From positions 1 to 60,915 of the forward strand of contig NZ_CALMZC010000027.1 in assembly GCF_937873765.1 (NCBI RefSeq): 60,915 nt of DNA. The letters are read 5' to 3'. The translations under genes were made by a program, and so were the position numbers. Numbering within the stretch: the stretch's first letter is position 1; every line of letters starts with the position of its first letter. Source of the stretch: an uncultured Thiothrix sp. (GTDB lineage Bacteria; Pseudomonadota; Gammaproteobacteria; Thiotrichales; Thiotrichaceae). Positions 8,163-18,026 of the stretch are shown piece by piece. Below the pieces are notes generated by a model. That model was not told where the DNA came from. It worked only from the letters and a program-made list of their open reading frames with translations, and searched no databases.

Positions 8163-9110
8163 ATGATTGAATTATTCCATTTCAAAAAAGACATCCCCTT
8201 CATGAAGTATGGGAAGGTAACGACCCTTATTTCTTTAGGCACTTTCGTCTTCGCAGTATTCTTCTTGTTGTATCGCGGTCTTAACTTAGGCGTTGATTTC
8301 ACGGGTGGAACGATGATTGAGGTGCGCTATGCGCAAGCCGCACCGATTGAACATATCCGTGAGACTCTCAAAGGCCAAGGTTTTCCCGAAGTCTTTGTGC
8401 AAAACTATGGTTCGACGCAAGATGTATTGATTCGCTTACCAGTTGAACAAGGCAAATCCGGTGCTCAAGTCAGTGAACAGGTGATGAAAACCCTGAAAGC
8501 TGAAAGTCCGGATGTGCAACTTAGCCGCGTAGAATTCGTTGGCCCTCAAGTCGGTCAGGAATTATATGAAAACGGGGGCTTAGCACTGTTATTAGTCGCA
8601 GCAGGGATTATTATTTATCTATCCTTCCGCTTTGAATGGCGGTTTGCGGTCGCCGCGACCATTGCGAATATGCATGACGTGGTGATTATTCTGGGTATGT
8701 TTGCCTTCTTCCAATGGCAGTTCGATTTAACTGTTTTGGCAGGGGTACTCGCTATTCTTGGTTACTCCGTGAACGAGTCCGTCGTTGTCTTTGACCGTGT
8801 ACGGGAAAATATTCGCAAAATGCGTGATACTAGTATTCCTGACATCATCGATAATGCCATCACGGTCACAATGTCACGCACTATCATCACTCATACTTCG
8901 ACTCAAATTATGGTGTTGGCGATGTTCTTCTTTGGCGGTGAAGCCTTACATAATTTCGCCTTAGCCCTAACTATCGGGATTATGTTCGGGATTTACTCTT
9001 CGGTGTTAGTAGCCTCTCCTTTGGTCCTTTTGTTTGGCTTGAAGCGTGAACATTTGATTCCCAAAGAAAATGGGATTGAAGGCGCGAACCCGGATGGTTC
9101 TGTGGTTTAA
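8163..9110 (+). CDS. secF: protein translocase subunit SecF
   Basis: The 315-residue partner of SecD has a first membrane segment, then the signature LGVDFTGGTMIEV near residues 43-55 and a small periplasmic domain. The five-helix block includes GYSVNESVVVFDRVREN near residues 200-215 with the conserved Asp-Arg pair. It forms the SecD-SecF-YajC complex. It is last in the yajC-secD-secF operon, followed after about 20 bases by a strong terminator. Confidence 0.97.
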   Translation: MIELFHFKKDIPFMKYGKVTTLISLGTFVFAVFFLLYRGLNLGVDFTGGTMIEVRYAQAAPIEHIRETLKGQGFPEVFVQNYGSTQDVLIRLPVEQGKSGAQVSEQVMKTLKAESPDVQLSRVEFVGPQVGQELYENGGLALLLVAAGIIIYLSFRFEWRFAVAATIANMHDVVIILGMFAFFQWQFDLTVLAGVLAILGYSVNESVVVFDRVRENIRKMRDTSIPDIIDNAITVTMSRTIITHTSTQIMVLAMFFFGGEALHNFALALTIGIMFGIYSSVLVASPLVLLFGLKREHLIPKENGIEGANPDGSVV

Positions 9111-9129
9111 ACCTGAATCTGATCCATAA

Positions 9130-9158
9130 AAAAAGACCTGCTTAATGCAGGTCTTTTT
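9130..9158 (+). terminator. intrinsic terminator after secF (bidirectional)
   Basis: AAAAAGACCTGC and GCAGGTCTTTTT form a 12-bp perfect stem around a TTAAT loop, with T-runs on both strands. It ends the secF transcript and can also end the minus-strand gene at 9181-9687, whose stop is 23 bases away. Confidence 0.92.
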
Positions 9159-9180
9159 ATTTGTTACTCAAGCAAGACTC

Positions 9181-9687
9181 TCAACTCGCTTTCCCCACAT
9201 ACATCTCCAAGGCCTGTACTAAGGCGCGACCATCAAAACCTTGCTCGCTGATTTTTTTGGGTAGCACATAAAACACATCCGGCTTAGGATAAACCAAGAG
9301 AAACTCCCTATTTTGTTTCCAATCCTTAATATCTTTCCAGAGCAACTGATTCCTACCATGCATTGAGCTGATTTCCAGCCCCGTTGGGAGTAACTCTACG
9401 GTAAAGTTGTCGTGTAAAGCTTTAAAACCTCGATAAAACTTTTTAGCTTTATAGGGTGAACCTACAAAATGCAGAAATAGATAGCTCAAAACCAAACCAA
9501 TTAAAGCACCATGCGCTAACTGCCCAAAACCATAATAATCCGTTAGATACACGGCTAAGAGCCCTATTAAAATCACCGCAAATAAAACTAACAAGCGCGT
9601 CGGTGGGGTTTCGTTTAAACGGCTAGCAGCTAAGAAATCGCGCTCTGAAATAGTATAACTGGCTTTAACAGCATCGGCTGACATCAT
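9181..9687 (-). CDS. YcxB-like membrane protein
   Basis: The 168-residue protein has a polar N terminus, two adjacent hydrophobic helices (roughly residues 31-50 and 57-74) and a C-terminal soluble domain. That domain has the YcxB-like pattern: a Trp-containing turn (LLWKDIKDWKQN), then FLLVYPKPDVFYVLPKKI. Proteins of this family have no defined function. It stands alone, convergent with secF across the terminator. The N-terminal SYTISERDFLAASRL is typical for the family, where a short strand precedes the helices. Confidence 0.7.
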   Translation of the reverse strand: MMSADAVKASYTISERDFLAASRLNETPPTRLLVLFAVILIGLLAVYLTDYYGFGQLAHGALIGLVLSYLFLHFVGSPYKAKKFYRGFKALHDNFTVELLPTGLEISSMHGRNQLLWKDIKDWKQNREFLLVYPKPDVFYVLPKKISEQGFDGRALVQALEMYVGKAS

Positions 9688-9743
9688 AACTCACATAAAT
9701 ACCTTGAAACAGAAAAGCAAAAGATTAAGATAAGTTGAAATTT

Positions 9744-10253
9744 CTAACTCGCTATCTTAATAATTATATGATGAGTGCTCACACCCTCTGACTTGTCTGT
9801 ACTCAGATTAATAGGATAGGAATTTAAACTCAGAGTAAGCCACTCATGGTCAACTATAGGACCAGGAAAATAAGCAACCTCTTTAAATTGACCTTCTAAT
9901 TTATAGTCTTTTACTAACCACCAATCTGCACCACGAATACGTAAAAATGCTACTAGTGTATTTACATCGGTTAAATTGCTGAACCTTATACCATTAGGAA
10001 CTATTGTTCCACCGATAGACTCACTAACTCCTGTTGTTTCTAATGTAAAATCAATCTCATAGGTCTCCTCAACACCACGCTCTCTGTCATCACGAGATGA
10101 ATCCAGTAAAAATGACTTCCAACCGCTATAAGGGTAAGTACTTGAATCGCTAGGATCTATAAATAAGTCTAAATACACACCACTATCTGTGTCTGCATAA
10201 CGCTGATTCGCAGTTGTGTGAGTCAATCTAAGTTTTTGTAGATAAACAGACAT
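9744..10253 (-). CDS. hypothetical protein with possible PLAT-like beta-sandwich
   Basis: The protein has about 169 residues, no signal peptide and no membrane segment, and is rich in beta-type sequence. The stretch YADTDSGVYLDLFID near residues 19-33, then GWKSFLLDSSRDDRERGVEETYEIDF, resembles the start of PLAT/LH2 domains (TDA-x-V-x-x-x-L, W....LD....D-F-E-R-G). I offer that only as a weak match. GAGAGGG six bases before the ATG at 10253 fixes the start; an in-frame TTG two codons upstream is less likely. The gene is isolated between a YcxB-like gene and pobA and somewhat AT-rich. Confidence 0.6.
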   Translation of the reverse strand: MSVYLQKLRLTHTTANQRYADTDSGVYLDLFIDPSDSSTYPYSGWKSFLLDSSRDDRERGVEETYEIDFTLETTGVSESIGGTIVPNGIRFSNLTDVNTLVAFLRIRGADWWLVKDYKLEGQFKEVAYFPGPIVDHEWLTLSLNSYPINLSTDKSEGVSTHHIIIKIAS

Positions 10254-10347
10254 ATGCAACCCTCTCTTAGATCTGAACGAAACTAAAGATAATGCTTACT
10301 TCTTAAGGAAAAACTCCAAGCATAACGATAAGTATAGTACTTGTCAG

Positions 10348-11592
<1,245 letters not shown>

Positions 11593-11702
11593 TTACATGA
11601 TCAAATAAATCCACCCTTTGCAGAATGTTGGAGCACAGCAAAAACTTGTACTTTTAAGTCAATCTTTTACACTAGGGAGCTTAAGATGGATGAGAGTCAA
11701 TC

Positions 11703-12605
11703 ATGAGGCGTGTGCAAGCGCAGCTTATTCCGCAGTTTGCTTTATACGGTGACAGCAATCTAAGCCAACAGCCGAGCTTAGTGCACATCGAGGATATTGC
11801 AGATCGCAGTCGTGACCATGATTGGGTAATCAAACCGCATCGCCATACCCGCTTGTTCCAAATTTTGTTATTAATCAATGGCAGCTTGCAGGTAAAATTA
11901 GACGATCAACAGCATCCCCTGCAAGGGAATTGGGCGGTAAGCATTCCTCCCGGCTGCGTGCATGGTTTTGAGTTTCCTGCTGATACTCAAGGCATCGTCT
12001 TATCCGTCGAAGCTTCTTTACTAAACACCGCAACCCAGCAATTCCAAAGCTTAGCTAGTTTATTCGAGCAGGCGCATACAGTCAGCTTTGTGGAGCAAGA
12101 TGTACTTTTCGCTCAATTTAAAAACTACCTAGACTTAATTCGGCAAGAACTCAAGCAAGCTTATACGGGTCATGAAGCGATTTTAAGCTGGCTCGTCAGC
12201 ACACTACTGATCACTTTGTGGCGACAATTGCAATACAGCAATACCCAAATACATCAGAATCCGAAAAGCAGCCAAAACTTCCATCAATTTAGACAAGCAT
12301 TAGAGCAGCATTATCGCGAGCAATGGGATGTACAAACATATGCCAACACCCTGCATATGTCGGTATCGAGTTTAAATCGTTTGTGCCAAGAAAAAGCAGG
12401 CAATAGCGCTAAAGCACTCATTCAAGAACGGGTATTACTTGAGGCGAAACGGCGCTTAATCTACACCCAAGACTCTTTAGAGCGCATAGCAGAATATTTA
12501 GGCTTTAAAGACCCTGCTTACTTTTCACGCTTTTTTAAGAATTTGGCCGGTGTACCACCGAGTGATTATCGCAAAGCAAAATATTTAGAAATGGGCACTA
12601 GCTAG
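11703..12605 (+). CDS. AraC-family transcriptional regulator, probable PobR-type activator of pobA
   Basis: The 300-residue protein has an N-terminal cupin (HRHTRLFQILLLINGSLQVKLD near residues 45-66, then VSIPPGCVHGFEF). The C-terminal AraC/XylS domain has two helix-turn-helices (YANTLHMSVSSLNRLCQ near 213-229; ERIAEYLGFKDPAYFSRFFKNLAGVPPSDYR near 260-290). Divergence from pobA across a 134-bp intergenic region, and similarity in layout to the AraC-type PobR of pseudomonads, make a 4-hydroxybenzoate-responsive activator the best guess. No operator repeat was recognised. Its stop overlaps the convergent rluA 3' end by 4 bases. Confidence 0.85.
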   Translation: MRRVQAQLIPQFALYGDSNLSQQPSLVHIEDIADRSRDHDWVIKPHRHTRLFQILLLINGSLQVKLDDQQHPLQGNWAVSIPPGCVHGFEFPADTQGIVLSVEASLLNTATQQFQSLASLFEQAHTVSFVEQDVLFAQFKNYLDLIRQELKQAYTGHEAILSWLVSTLLITLWRQLQYSNTQIHQNPKSSQNFHQFRQALEQHYREQWDVQTYANTLHMSVSSLNRLCQEKAGNSAKALIQERVLLEAKRRLIYTQDSLERIAEYLGFKDPAYFSRFFKNLAGVPPSDYRKAKYLEMGTS

Positions 12606-13255
12606 AACTCGGGTGGGCACTCAAACTGCAAAGTGGCTTGTGTTATAGGATGCTGAAACCCTAACTGCCATGCATGCAATAACAGCCGATCCGCCTTGGC
12701 TTTTAGCTCAGGCGGTGCATACAACTCATCACCCACTATCGGGTGGCCTAAGCTCATTAAATGCACACGCAATTGATGCGAACGCCCAGTAAAAGGCTCT
12801 AACTCGACACGGCTTAAATCATCAACTGCATGGTAAGAGAGTAAACGATAGCGTGTGAGTGAAGGCTTACCCGCTTCAAAATCAACTTTGTGCTTCGGGC
12901 GATTCGGCCAATCTAATAGCAATGGCAAATTAATCTCACCCTCTGCTTGTTTGAGCTTGCCACCCACCACTGCTAAATAACGCTTATGCACACTGCGCTC
13001 TTGAAATAAAATACTTAAAGCACTTTGCATAGGCTTACCTCGTGCCATTAACAGCAGACCAGAAGTATCCATGTCTAAGCGATGCACAATAAAAGCATCA
13101 GGGTATTCACGCAGCACTCGATTAATCATGCAGTCTTGTTTATCTTCACCACGCCCGGGAACTGATAATAAACCCGCCGGCTTATGCACAACGAGCAAGT
13201 ATTCATCAAGATAGTAAAGGTCTAAACCCGTATCTGCTGGAGGACTATAAATCAT
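12602..13255 (-). CDS. rluA: RluA-family pseudouridine synthase, probably RluA
   Basis: The 217-residue protein lacks an S4 domain, as does E. coli RluA (219 residues), and aligns with it throughout. It begins VHKPAGLLSVPGR near residues 23-35. The catalytic motif HRLDMDTSGL near 58-67 carries the active Asp61. Further landmarks are LPLLLDWPNRPKHKVDFE, TGRSHQLRVHLMSLGHPI and GDELYA. RluA makes pseudouridine 746 in 23S rRNA and pseudouridine 32 in several tRNAs. The shared INLPLLLDWPNRPK segment separates it from RluC/RluD. It is convergent with the AraC-type gene. Confidence 0.88.
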   Translation of the reverse strand: MIYSPPADTGLDLYYLDEYLLVVHKPAGLLSVPGRGEDKQDCMINRVLREYPDAFIVHRLDMDTSGLLLMARGKPMQSALSILFQERSVHKRYLAVVGGKLKQAEGEINLPLLLDWPNRPKHKVDFEAGKPSLTRYRLLSYHAVDDLSRVELEPFTGRSHQLRVHLMSLGHPIVGDELYAPPELKAKADRLLLHAWQLGFQHPITQATLQFECPPEF

Positions 13256-13322
13256 GTTGGTCTTATGCTACGAAATCACGTTATCTTATCTGTGTAACCG
13301 CTTCTAAACGAGAACAAGGTCT

Positions 13323-14327
13323 ATGTGGCCAACACGCCAGCAATTGTATACCTGCTTAGAGCAAGCTGATAGTAGCCCGATAGCGCGTTGGCTCGATTAT
13401 GGCTTGACGAGTTTAATCATCCTAAATGTGTTTGCTGTGGTCTTGGCTTCTGAGGCATCCATTTACCAGCGCTTTTCTTTAGGTTTTGATTATTTTGAAT
13501 GGTTTTCGATTGTTGTTTTTACAATTGAATATGGCTTACGAGTTTGGCTTATTCCACACTCAACTCAGAAAAAATACCAACCTCCCCTGAAAGGTCGCTT
13601 GCGTTATCTGATTACCCCGATGGCTCTCGTTGATCTACTCGCGATTTTACCCTTTTATCTAAGTGCTGTTTTGGGTATCAGTGACCTGAGAATCCTGCGT
13701 AGCTTACGCTTACTGCGCGTGTTCAAACTCACACGCCATTCACAATCGATGGACTTATTAATTAAGGTAGTGCGGCAAGAAGCTGAAACCTTAATCTCTG
13801 CACTGTTAGTTTTGTGCCTACTAATCCTACTCGCCGCCGCTGGCATGTATTTAGTGGAAGGTGAAGATCAACCCGAAGCCTTTGGTAGCATTCTACGGGC
13901 TTTATGGTGGTCGATGGTGACTTTAGCCACGATTGGTTATGGTGACGTAGTGCCAATCACCAGTTTAGGTAAAGTTTTGGCTGGATTTATTATTATGACT
14001 GGAGTGGCAATTGCTGCTTTACCCACTGCTATTCTCGCTTCAGGGTTTATGAATGAACTAATCCACCGCCGTAATTTGTTTCGGATGGAAGTTATTCAAG
14101 CCTTGGAACAAGATCAGTTAAAGTTTGCGGATCTGCGCCATTTGGAGCATTTACGTCTCACTATTGGCATTAGCCATGCAGATGCGCGCTTAATTTTTGA
14201 AGAGGTCAAGCAAACTGCTTGGCTTCAAACCCATCTGAACTGCCCTCACTGCCACCAAGGTTTAGTTATTCGCCACCCTGCTGGGCAAATTCACTTAACG
14301 GCGCATCAAAAAAATGCCACTACTTAA
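13323..14327 (+). CDS. six-helix voltage-gated ion channel (potassium type)
   Basis: The 334-residue inner-membrane protein has six predicted helices and a re-entrant pore loop. The S4-like segment DLRILRSLRLLRVFKLTRH near residues 121-139 carries Arg at every third position. The pore sequence TLATIGYGDVVP near residues 201-212 holds the potassium filter signature (T-I-G-Y-G-D). The C-terminal cytoplasmic tail contains CPHC, a possible metal-binding pair, and ends shortly after. This layout fits prokaryotic Kv channels such as KvAP or Kch-related proteins. It is monocistronic, and its stop is 5 bases from the convergent murB end. Confidence 0.87.
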   Translation: MWPTRQQLYTCLEQADSSPIARWLDYGLTSLIILNVFAVVLASEASIYQRFSLGFDYFEWFSIVVFTIEYGLRVWLIPHSTQKKYQPPLKGRLRYLITPMALVDLLAILPFYLSAVLGISDLRILRSLRLLRVFKLTRHSQSMDLLIKVVRQEAETLISALLVLCLLILLAAAGMYLVEGEDQPEAFGSILRALWWSMVTLATIGYGDVVPITSLGKVLAGFIIMTGVAIAALPTAILASGFMNELIHRRNLFRMEVIQALEQDQLKFADLRHLEHLRLTIGISHADARLIFEEVKQTAWLQTHLNCPHCHQGLVIRHPAGQIHLTAHQKNATT

Positions 14328-14331
14328 ACTA

Positions 14332-15345
14332 TCACTTACCAATCACCTGCGGCTCAGGCTCTAAACACACACCAAACTTATCTTGCACCGACGCAATAAT
14401 TGCTTGAGCCAACTGCCAAATTTCTACACCACTGGCTTGACCGTGATTGACGAGCACGAGAGCATGTTGAGCATAAGTGCCTGCATCGCCCACACGTTTG
14501 CCTTTCCAGCCACATTGATCAATCAACCAACCGGCTGACAATTTCACAAGGGACTCTTGAGTCCAAGCGGGACAATCCGGAAACTTCGCTTTAATAGCAG
14601 CGAAGGCTTCGACCGTCACTAGTGGATTTTTAAAGAAACTACCCGCATTGCCCAATATAGCAGGATCAGGCAATTTACTTTGGCGGAGGGTCATAATCGC
14701 ATCGCTAATACTAAGAGCATCTAGCACTTTCCCTGCTAAAGACTCGCTCACCCCCGCATAGTTTGTTTTCCACACTGGCTGCTTAGGTAAGCGAAAAGTG
14801 ACGGTCGCAATCAGCCAACGTCCGGGTTCGACCGATTTAAAATGACTATCCCGATAAGCAAAGGCACAGTCGTCTAAACTGAATTTACGCAATTCGGCGG
14901 TGCGCCAATCTAAAGCATCGAGTTCATAAAAATGATCTTTTAGCTCCACACCATACGCACCAATATTTTGCATCGGTGCAGCACCTACCGTGCCCGGAAT
15001 CAGCGATAAATTTTCTAAGCCCGCATAGCCTTGCCCAAGCGTCCAGCGTACAAATTCATGCCAGTTTTCCCCGGCCCCTGCACGCACATACACATAATGC
15101 TGATCTTCAGCAATGACCTTACGCTCTGCTAAACGTACTTGCACAACCATCCCGGGGAAGTCTGCAATAAACAGCATATTGCTGCCACCACCCAAAAATA
15201 GCACCGGTAAATCTGGATGCTCACGTCGCCAGAGCATCACTGTTTTCAAACCACCCAAGGTGGGTAAGCTACAAAAATACCGCGCTTGTACCTCGAGACC
15301 AAAGGTATTCAGTGCTTTTAAAGAATAGTGTTCATAGATTTTCAT
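14332..15345 (-). CDS. murB: UDP-N-acetylenolpyruvoylglucosamine reductase MurB
   Basis: This flavoenzyme reduces UDP-GlcNAc-enolpyruvate to UDP-MurNAc in peptidoglycan synthesis. It is a type I MurB aligning along its length with E. coli MurB. Landmarks are LNTFGLEVQA at the N terminus, FLGGGSNMLF for FAD, AGAGENWHEFV, LIPGTVGAAPMQNIGAYGVEL, AYRDSHFK and NAGSFFKNP with the catalytic Ser. It ends with a C-terminal Glu (EPEPQVIG). The start is uncertain: ATG at 15345 gives MKIYEHYSLKALNTFG, ATG at 15354 adds three residues, and a TTG at 15381 adds more; none has a clear ribosome site. It is isolated from the dcw cluster. Confidence 0.95.
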   Translation of the reverse strand: MKIYEHYSLKALNTFGLEVQARYFCSLPTLGGLKTVMLWRREHPDLPVLFLGGGSNMLFIADFPGMVVQVRLAERKVIAEDQHYVYVRAGAGENWHEFVRWTLGQGYAGLENLSLIPGTVGAAPMQNIGAYGVELKDHFYELDALDWRTAELRKFSLDDCAFAYRDSHFKSVEPGRWLIATVTFRLPKQPVWKTNYAGVSESLAGKVLDALSISDAIMTLRQSKLPDPAILGNAGSFFKNPLVTVEAFAAIKAKFPDCPAWTQESLVKLSAGWLIDQCGWKGKRVGDAGTYAQHALVLVNHGQASGVEIWQLAQAIIASVQDKFGVCLEPEPQVIGK

Positions 15346-15403
15346 GCGGGGCATTGTGGCTCGAGTGCTGATAGCCTGCAACTGGATTTAAAGCTGGAAT
15401 GGC

Positions 15404-16444
15404 CTATTGAATAGGCAAGATGACTTCAAATACTGTACCGCCCCCAGAACGCGCGTTGCAGGTAACAGTACCTGCATGACGGGTAGCAATTTGTTTGACT
15501 AAGCTTAGACCCAAACCCCACCCCCCTTGCATCTCACCATATCCAGCCGGTCGATAAAAAGGCTCAAAAATATGTGCTTGTGCTTCTGTTGGAATGCCTA
15601 CTCCCCGATCCAAAACCTGCAAACTAACTTGCTTAAGGGTTGTACGAATTAAACGAGCCTCAACTTGTCCTCCACCGTGACGTACTGCATTTTCTAGGAG
15701 ATTGCGAATTAAACGACGTAATAAGCGCTCCTCACCGTTCAGCTCTACAGCTTCGGCTTCGCAATCCAACTCCAAACGCGCACACTCTTCAGCGAGCAAA
15801 CCTGAAAGATCCACCCCATAATGCTCCAAGGGTATTTCTAAGGTATCAAGGCGACTCGCCAACAAGATTTCTTCTACTAACTGATTTAACTCCTGCATAT
15901 CTTGGCGCAGGTTTTTTACTGGCGTGGATTGCTCCAAATTTTGTTGCTCAGCCAAGATCGCTAAGCTCATGCGCATGCGGGCTAAGGGTGAGCGCAGCTC
16001 ATGCGAAGCATTCGCTAATAATTGCCGATGGCTAGCTAACAGGGCTTGAATGCGCTCAGCGGATTGATTAAAACTACTAGCTAGAATCGCCACTTCATCA
16101 CAACCCTCGACTGGAACGCGAGTCGCTAATTGCCCAGCTCCTAAAGCTTCCACTCCTTTTTTCAAATTTTCCAAGCGATAGGTTAAGCGCTTAGCAATCG
16201 GATACGCTCCTAACGAGACAATCAAAGCAGTAATCAGTAAAAGTGGAAAAATCGGGATATGCGCGCCCTGCTCACGCAAATGAAACACCATACCTGCCAA
16301 CATGGAAACTAGTACGACACTGCTAATCACTACCAAATAAATTTGCCAAAATAAGCGGCGTTTTAAGCGTCCAAAGCGTCGCTGTTCTTTACGCCATGCT
16401 TTTCTATCTGAATGTTTAGCACAGCGCCGCCCCTCGCCTGTCAT
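15404..16444 (-). CDS. sensor histidine kinase of two-component system
   Basis: The 346-residue kinase has two membrane helices (about residues 31-56 and 64-84) separated by only about eight residues. It therefore has almost no periplasmic sensor domain. A HAMP region follows, then the H-box ANASHELRSPLARMRM with phospho-acceptor His148 and the N-box LIRNLLENAVRHG. The G-boxes are DRGVGIP and GGWGLGLSLV. It shares the stop/start TAATG with the response regulator gene before it, so the two are translationally coupled. With so small a sensor loop it probably reads a membrane state or a partner, perhaps the membrane protein encoded at 17238-17618. Confidence 0.93.
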   Translation of the reverse strand: MTGEGRRCAKHSDRKAWRKEQRRFGRLKRRLFWQIYLVVISSVVLVSMLAGMVFHLREQGAHIPIFPLLLITALIVSLGAYPIAKRLTYRLENLKKGVEALGAGQLATRVPVEGCDEVAILASSFNQSAERIQALLASHRQLLANASHELRSPLARMRMSLAILAEQQNLEQSTPVKNLRQDMQELNQLVEEILLASRLDTLEIPLEHYGVDLSGLLAEECARLELDCEAEAVELNGEERLLRRLIRNLLENAVRHGGGQVEARLIRTTLKQVSLQVLDRGVGIPTEAQAHIFEPFYRPAGYGEMQGGWGLGLSLVKQIATRHAGTVTCNARSGGGTVFEVILPIQ

Positions 16445-17166
16445 TACTGTTCCTCACCATCTTGGCTACGCGCAAAGATGTACCCGGCTCCACGCAAAGT
16501 AATAATCCGCTTAGGCTGCTTGGGATTATCTTCAATCGCGGCGCGAATCCGTGAGATATGCACATCAATTGAGCGATCAAACGCCTCCAAAGCTTCACCT
16601 TTCACCATATCCATCAGTTGCTCACGGCTTAAAACCCTGCCTGCTCGTTCCGCCATTGCCACTAATAGATCAAATTGGTAGCTGGTTAATTCACGTAGTT
16701 GCCCATCAACCCGAACTTCACGAGCCTCACGCTCAATCTCTAAGCGTCCAAAACGGAGCACTTGCGCATGAGTGTTTTCACGTAAACCCCGACGCAAAAT
16801 GGCTTTAATCCGCGCCCGCAGTTCACGTGGCTCGAAAGGCTTAGGTAAGTAATCATCCGCGCCCATTTCAAGGCCAATGATTCGATCCATGGCATCGCCG
16901 CGTGCGGTCAGCATTAAAATAGGCACTGCTGCCGTCGCACCCATCCGTAATTGCCGACAGAGATCTAAACCATCCGCATCAGGGAGCATTAAATCTAAAA
17001 TAATCAGCGACCATTCACCCTGTTGTGCTAAACGCAAACCCTCTTGTCCGGTATGCGCAGCCCTAACTGTATAGCCCGCCTCACCTAAATACTGCACCAG
17101 CATTTGACTTAAACGGACATCATCATCGATCAATAAAAGTGATTCTAGCATCAGGGTTTCATCCAT
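16444..17166 (-). CDS. OmpR/PhoB-family response regulator
   Basis: The 240-residue regulator has a receiver domain with the acidic pair in LLLIDDDVRLS, phospho-acceptor Asp58 in IILDLMLPDADG and Lys in YLPKPFEPREL. The C-terminal winged helix has LTSYQFDLLVAMAERAGRVLSREQL and DVHISRIRAAIEDNPKQPKRIITLRGAGYIF, which is CpxR/RstA-like. The first ATG (17166) abuts the U-tract of a terminator hairpin and has no ribosome site. The ATG at 17151 (MLESLLLIDDD) has GGATGA upstream and may be the true start. It is the first gene of the regulator-kinase pair. Confidence 0.93.
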   Translation of the reverse strand: MDETLMLESLLLIDDDVRLSQMLVQYLGEAGYTVRAAHTGQEGLRLAQQGEWSLIILDLMLPDADGLDLCRQLRMGATAAVPILMLTARGDAMDRIIGLEMGADDYLPKPFEPRELRARIKAILRRGLRENTHAQVLRFGRLEIEREAREVRVDGQLRELTSYQFDLLVAMAERAGRVLSREQLMDMVKGEALEAFDRSIDVHISRIRAAIEDNPKQPKRIITLRGAGYIFARSQDGEEQ

Positions 17167-17167
17167 T

Positions 17168-17197
17168 AAAAAAGCAGAGCTAGTGGCCTAACTCTGC
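17168..17197 (-). terminator. terminator/attenuator hairpin directly before the response regulator
   Basis: On the minus strand GCAGAGTTAG and CTAGCTCTGC form a 10-bp stem (one G-U pair) with a 4-nt loop. Six T residues (17173-17168) follow immediately, ending two bases before the ATG at 17166. It separates the small membrane-protein gene (17238-17618) from the regulator-kinase pair. It would stop most readthrough, or act as an attenuator if the three genes share a promoter. Confidence 0.85.
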
Positions 17198-17237
17198 TGC
17201 TGATTATACTCAATTAAGACCGCTTAACTGTTGAAGC

Positions 17238-17618
17238 TTAACGCATCAGCTCCACTGCTTTAGCACGTTGGGCAGGCGTGGCTTCAATCCCATCTAAAAT
17301 CATACTCATGGGCAAACGGTTCGCACCGCCTTCATACATTTGCTGCTGATAGCCATGATGACGCTCATAATGGTGATAACTCGTTGCTTTGCCTAGCATA
17401 AAACCAAACAGGCCAATAAGGAACGCTGCTAACAGCACTTTGCCGCGACGTTTGCGGTGCTGCCAAAAGTCTTGTTTTGACCAATCCCCACAGCCACCCC
17501 GCTTACAGCCGCCATTGGAGGTGCTTGTTTGGGTTTCAGCCTCGGTATTGAGCTTAACATTTAAACCTTCAGTCGTATTTTCTGAGTGGGTTTCGTTGGT
17601 ATTTTTTACATCTGACAT
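17238..17618 (-). CDS. small single-span membrane protein, truncated CpxP/Spy-like
   Basis: The 126-residue protein has a hydrophilic N terminus with a Cys/Gly cluster (GGCKRGGCGDW near residues 36-46). One membrane helix follows (about 61-78, LLAAFLIGLFGFMLGKA), then a His/Tyr-rich juxtamembrane stretch. It ends in GIEATPAQRAKAVELM, which resembles the LTxxQ motif of CpxP/Spy and heavy-metal-sensor proteins. It stops right after that motif, where relatives continue with long helices. GGAG precedes the ATG by eight bases. Position just upstream of a CpxRA-like pair suggests a regulatory partner, perhaps for metal or envelope stress. That is inference. Confidence 0.7.
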   Translation of the reverse strand: MSDVKNTNETHSENTTEGLNVKLNTEAETQTSTSNGGCKRGGCGDWSKQDFWQHRKRRGKVLLAAFLIGLFGFMLGKATSYHHYERHHGYQQQMYEGGANRLPMSMILDGIEATPAQRAKAVELMR

Positions 17619-17649
17619 GATAACTACTCCAGTTTATTGATTCATTCAG

Positions 17650-17665
17650 CTTGCTTGGCTGAGCC
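17650..17665 (+). repeat. 16-bp direct repeat, left copy, flanking vapBC
   Basis: CTTGCTTGGCTGAGCC is repeated exactly at 18433-18448, so the two copies bracket the vapBC module (about 0.8 kb apart). Both are preceded by TTCA-like sequence, so the similarity is slightly longer than 16 bp. Such flanking repeats can mark the insertion or recombination boundary of a toxin-antitoxin cassette. Confidence 0.7.
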
Positions 17666-17770
17666 AGTTGTCGTTCTGGCATGGGAGCTATCATGCAAAA
17701 CTTGTGTTGCTGGATTACGGCGGGTTTGTAAAGTTTTGTGAACTTGATTATCTTCATAAGACACCCTAAA

Positions 17771-17790
17771 GTATGAATAAGTATTCATAC
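17771..17790. promoter_or_regulatory. palindromic operator upstream of vapB
   Basis: GTATGAATAAGTATTCATAC has 9-bp perfect inverted arms around a 2-bp centre and ends 14 bases before the vapB ATG. AbrB/MazE-type antitoxins bind such palindromes as dimers with their toxin, so this is the likely autoregulatory site overlapping the vapBC promoter. The GAGGA ribosome site follows at 17793-17797. Confidence 0.8.
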
Positions 17791-17804
17791 TCTGAGGACG
17801 TAAT

Positions 17805-18026
17805 ATGCAAATCAGTGAACGAGGACAAGTCACCATCCCTAAAGCATATCGGGCGCAATTTGGCTTTTTACCCAATACCGAAGTTGAATTTATTGTACGC
17901 AATAATGAATTAGTACTCGTGCGTAAAACCACCACTCAAAACCAAGCAATTCGAGCTTTACGTGGGCGCAAGCAAACAGGTATGACTACCGATGAATTGA
18001 TGAGCCTGTTACGCGATGGCCACTGA
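17805..18026 (+). CDS. vapB: VapB antitoxin (SpoVT/AbrB-type)
   Basis: The 73-residue antitoxin has an N-terminal swapped-hairpin AbrB domain: MQISERGQVTIPKAYRAQFG, then TEVEFIVRNNELVLVRK. The C-terminal helical tail (QAIRALRGRKQTGMTTDELMSLLRDG) should wrap the PIN toxin active site. GAGGA lies seven bases before the ATG. The gene overlaps vapC by 11 bases and is probably autoregulated through the palindrome at 17771-17790. Confidence 0.9.
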   Translation: MQISERGQVTIPKAYRAQFGFLPNTEVEFIVRNNELVLVRKTTTQNQAIRALRGRKQTGMTTDELMSLLRDGH

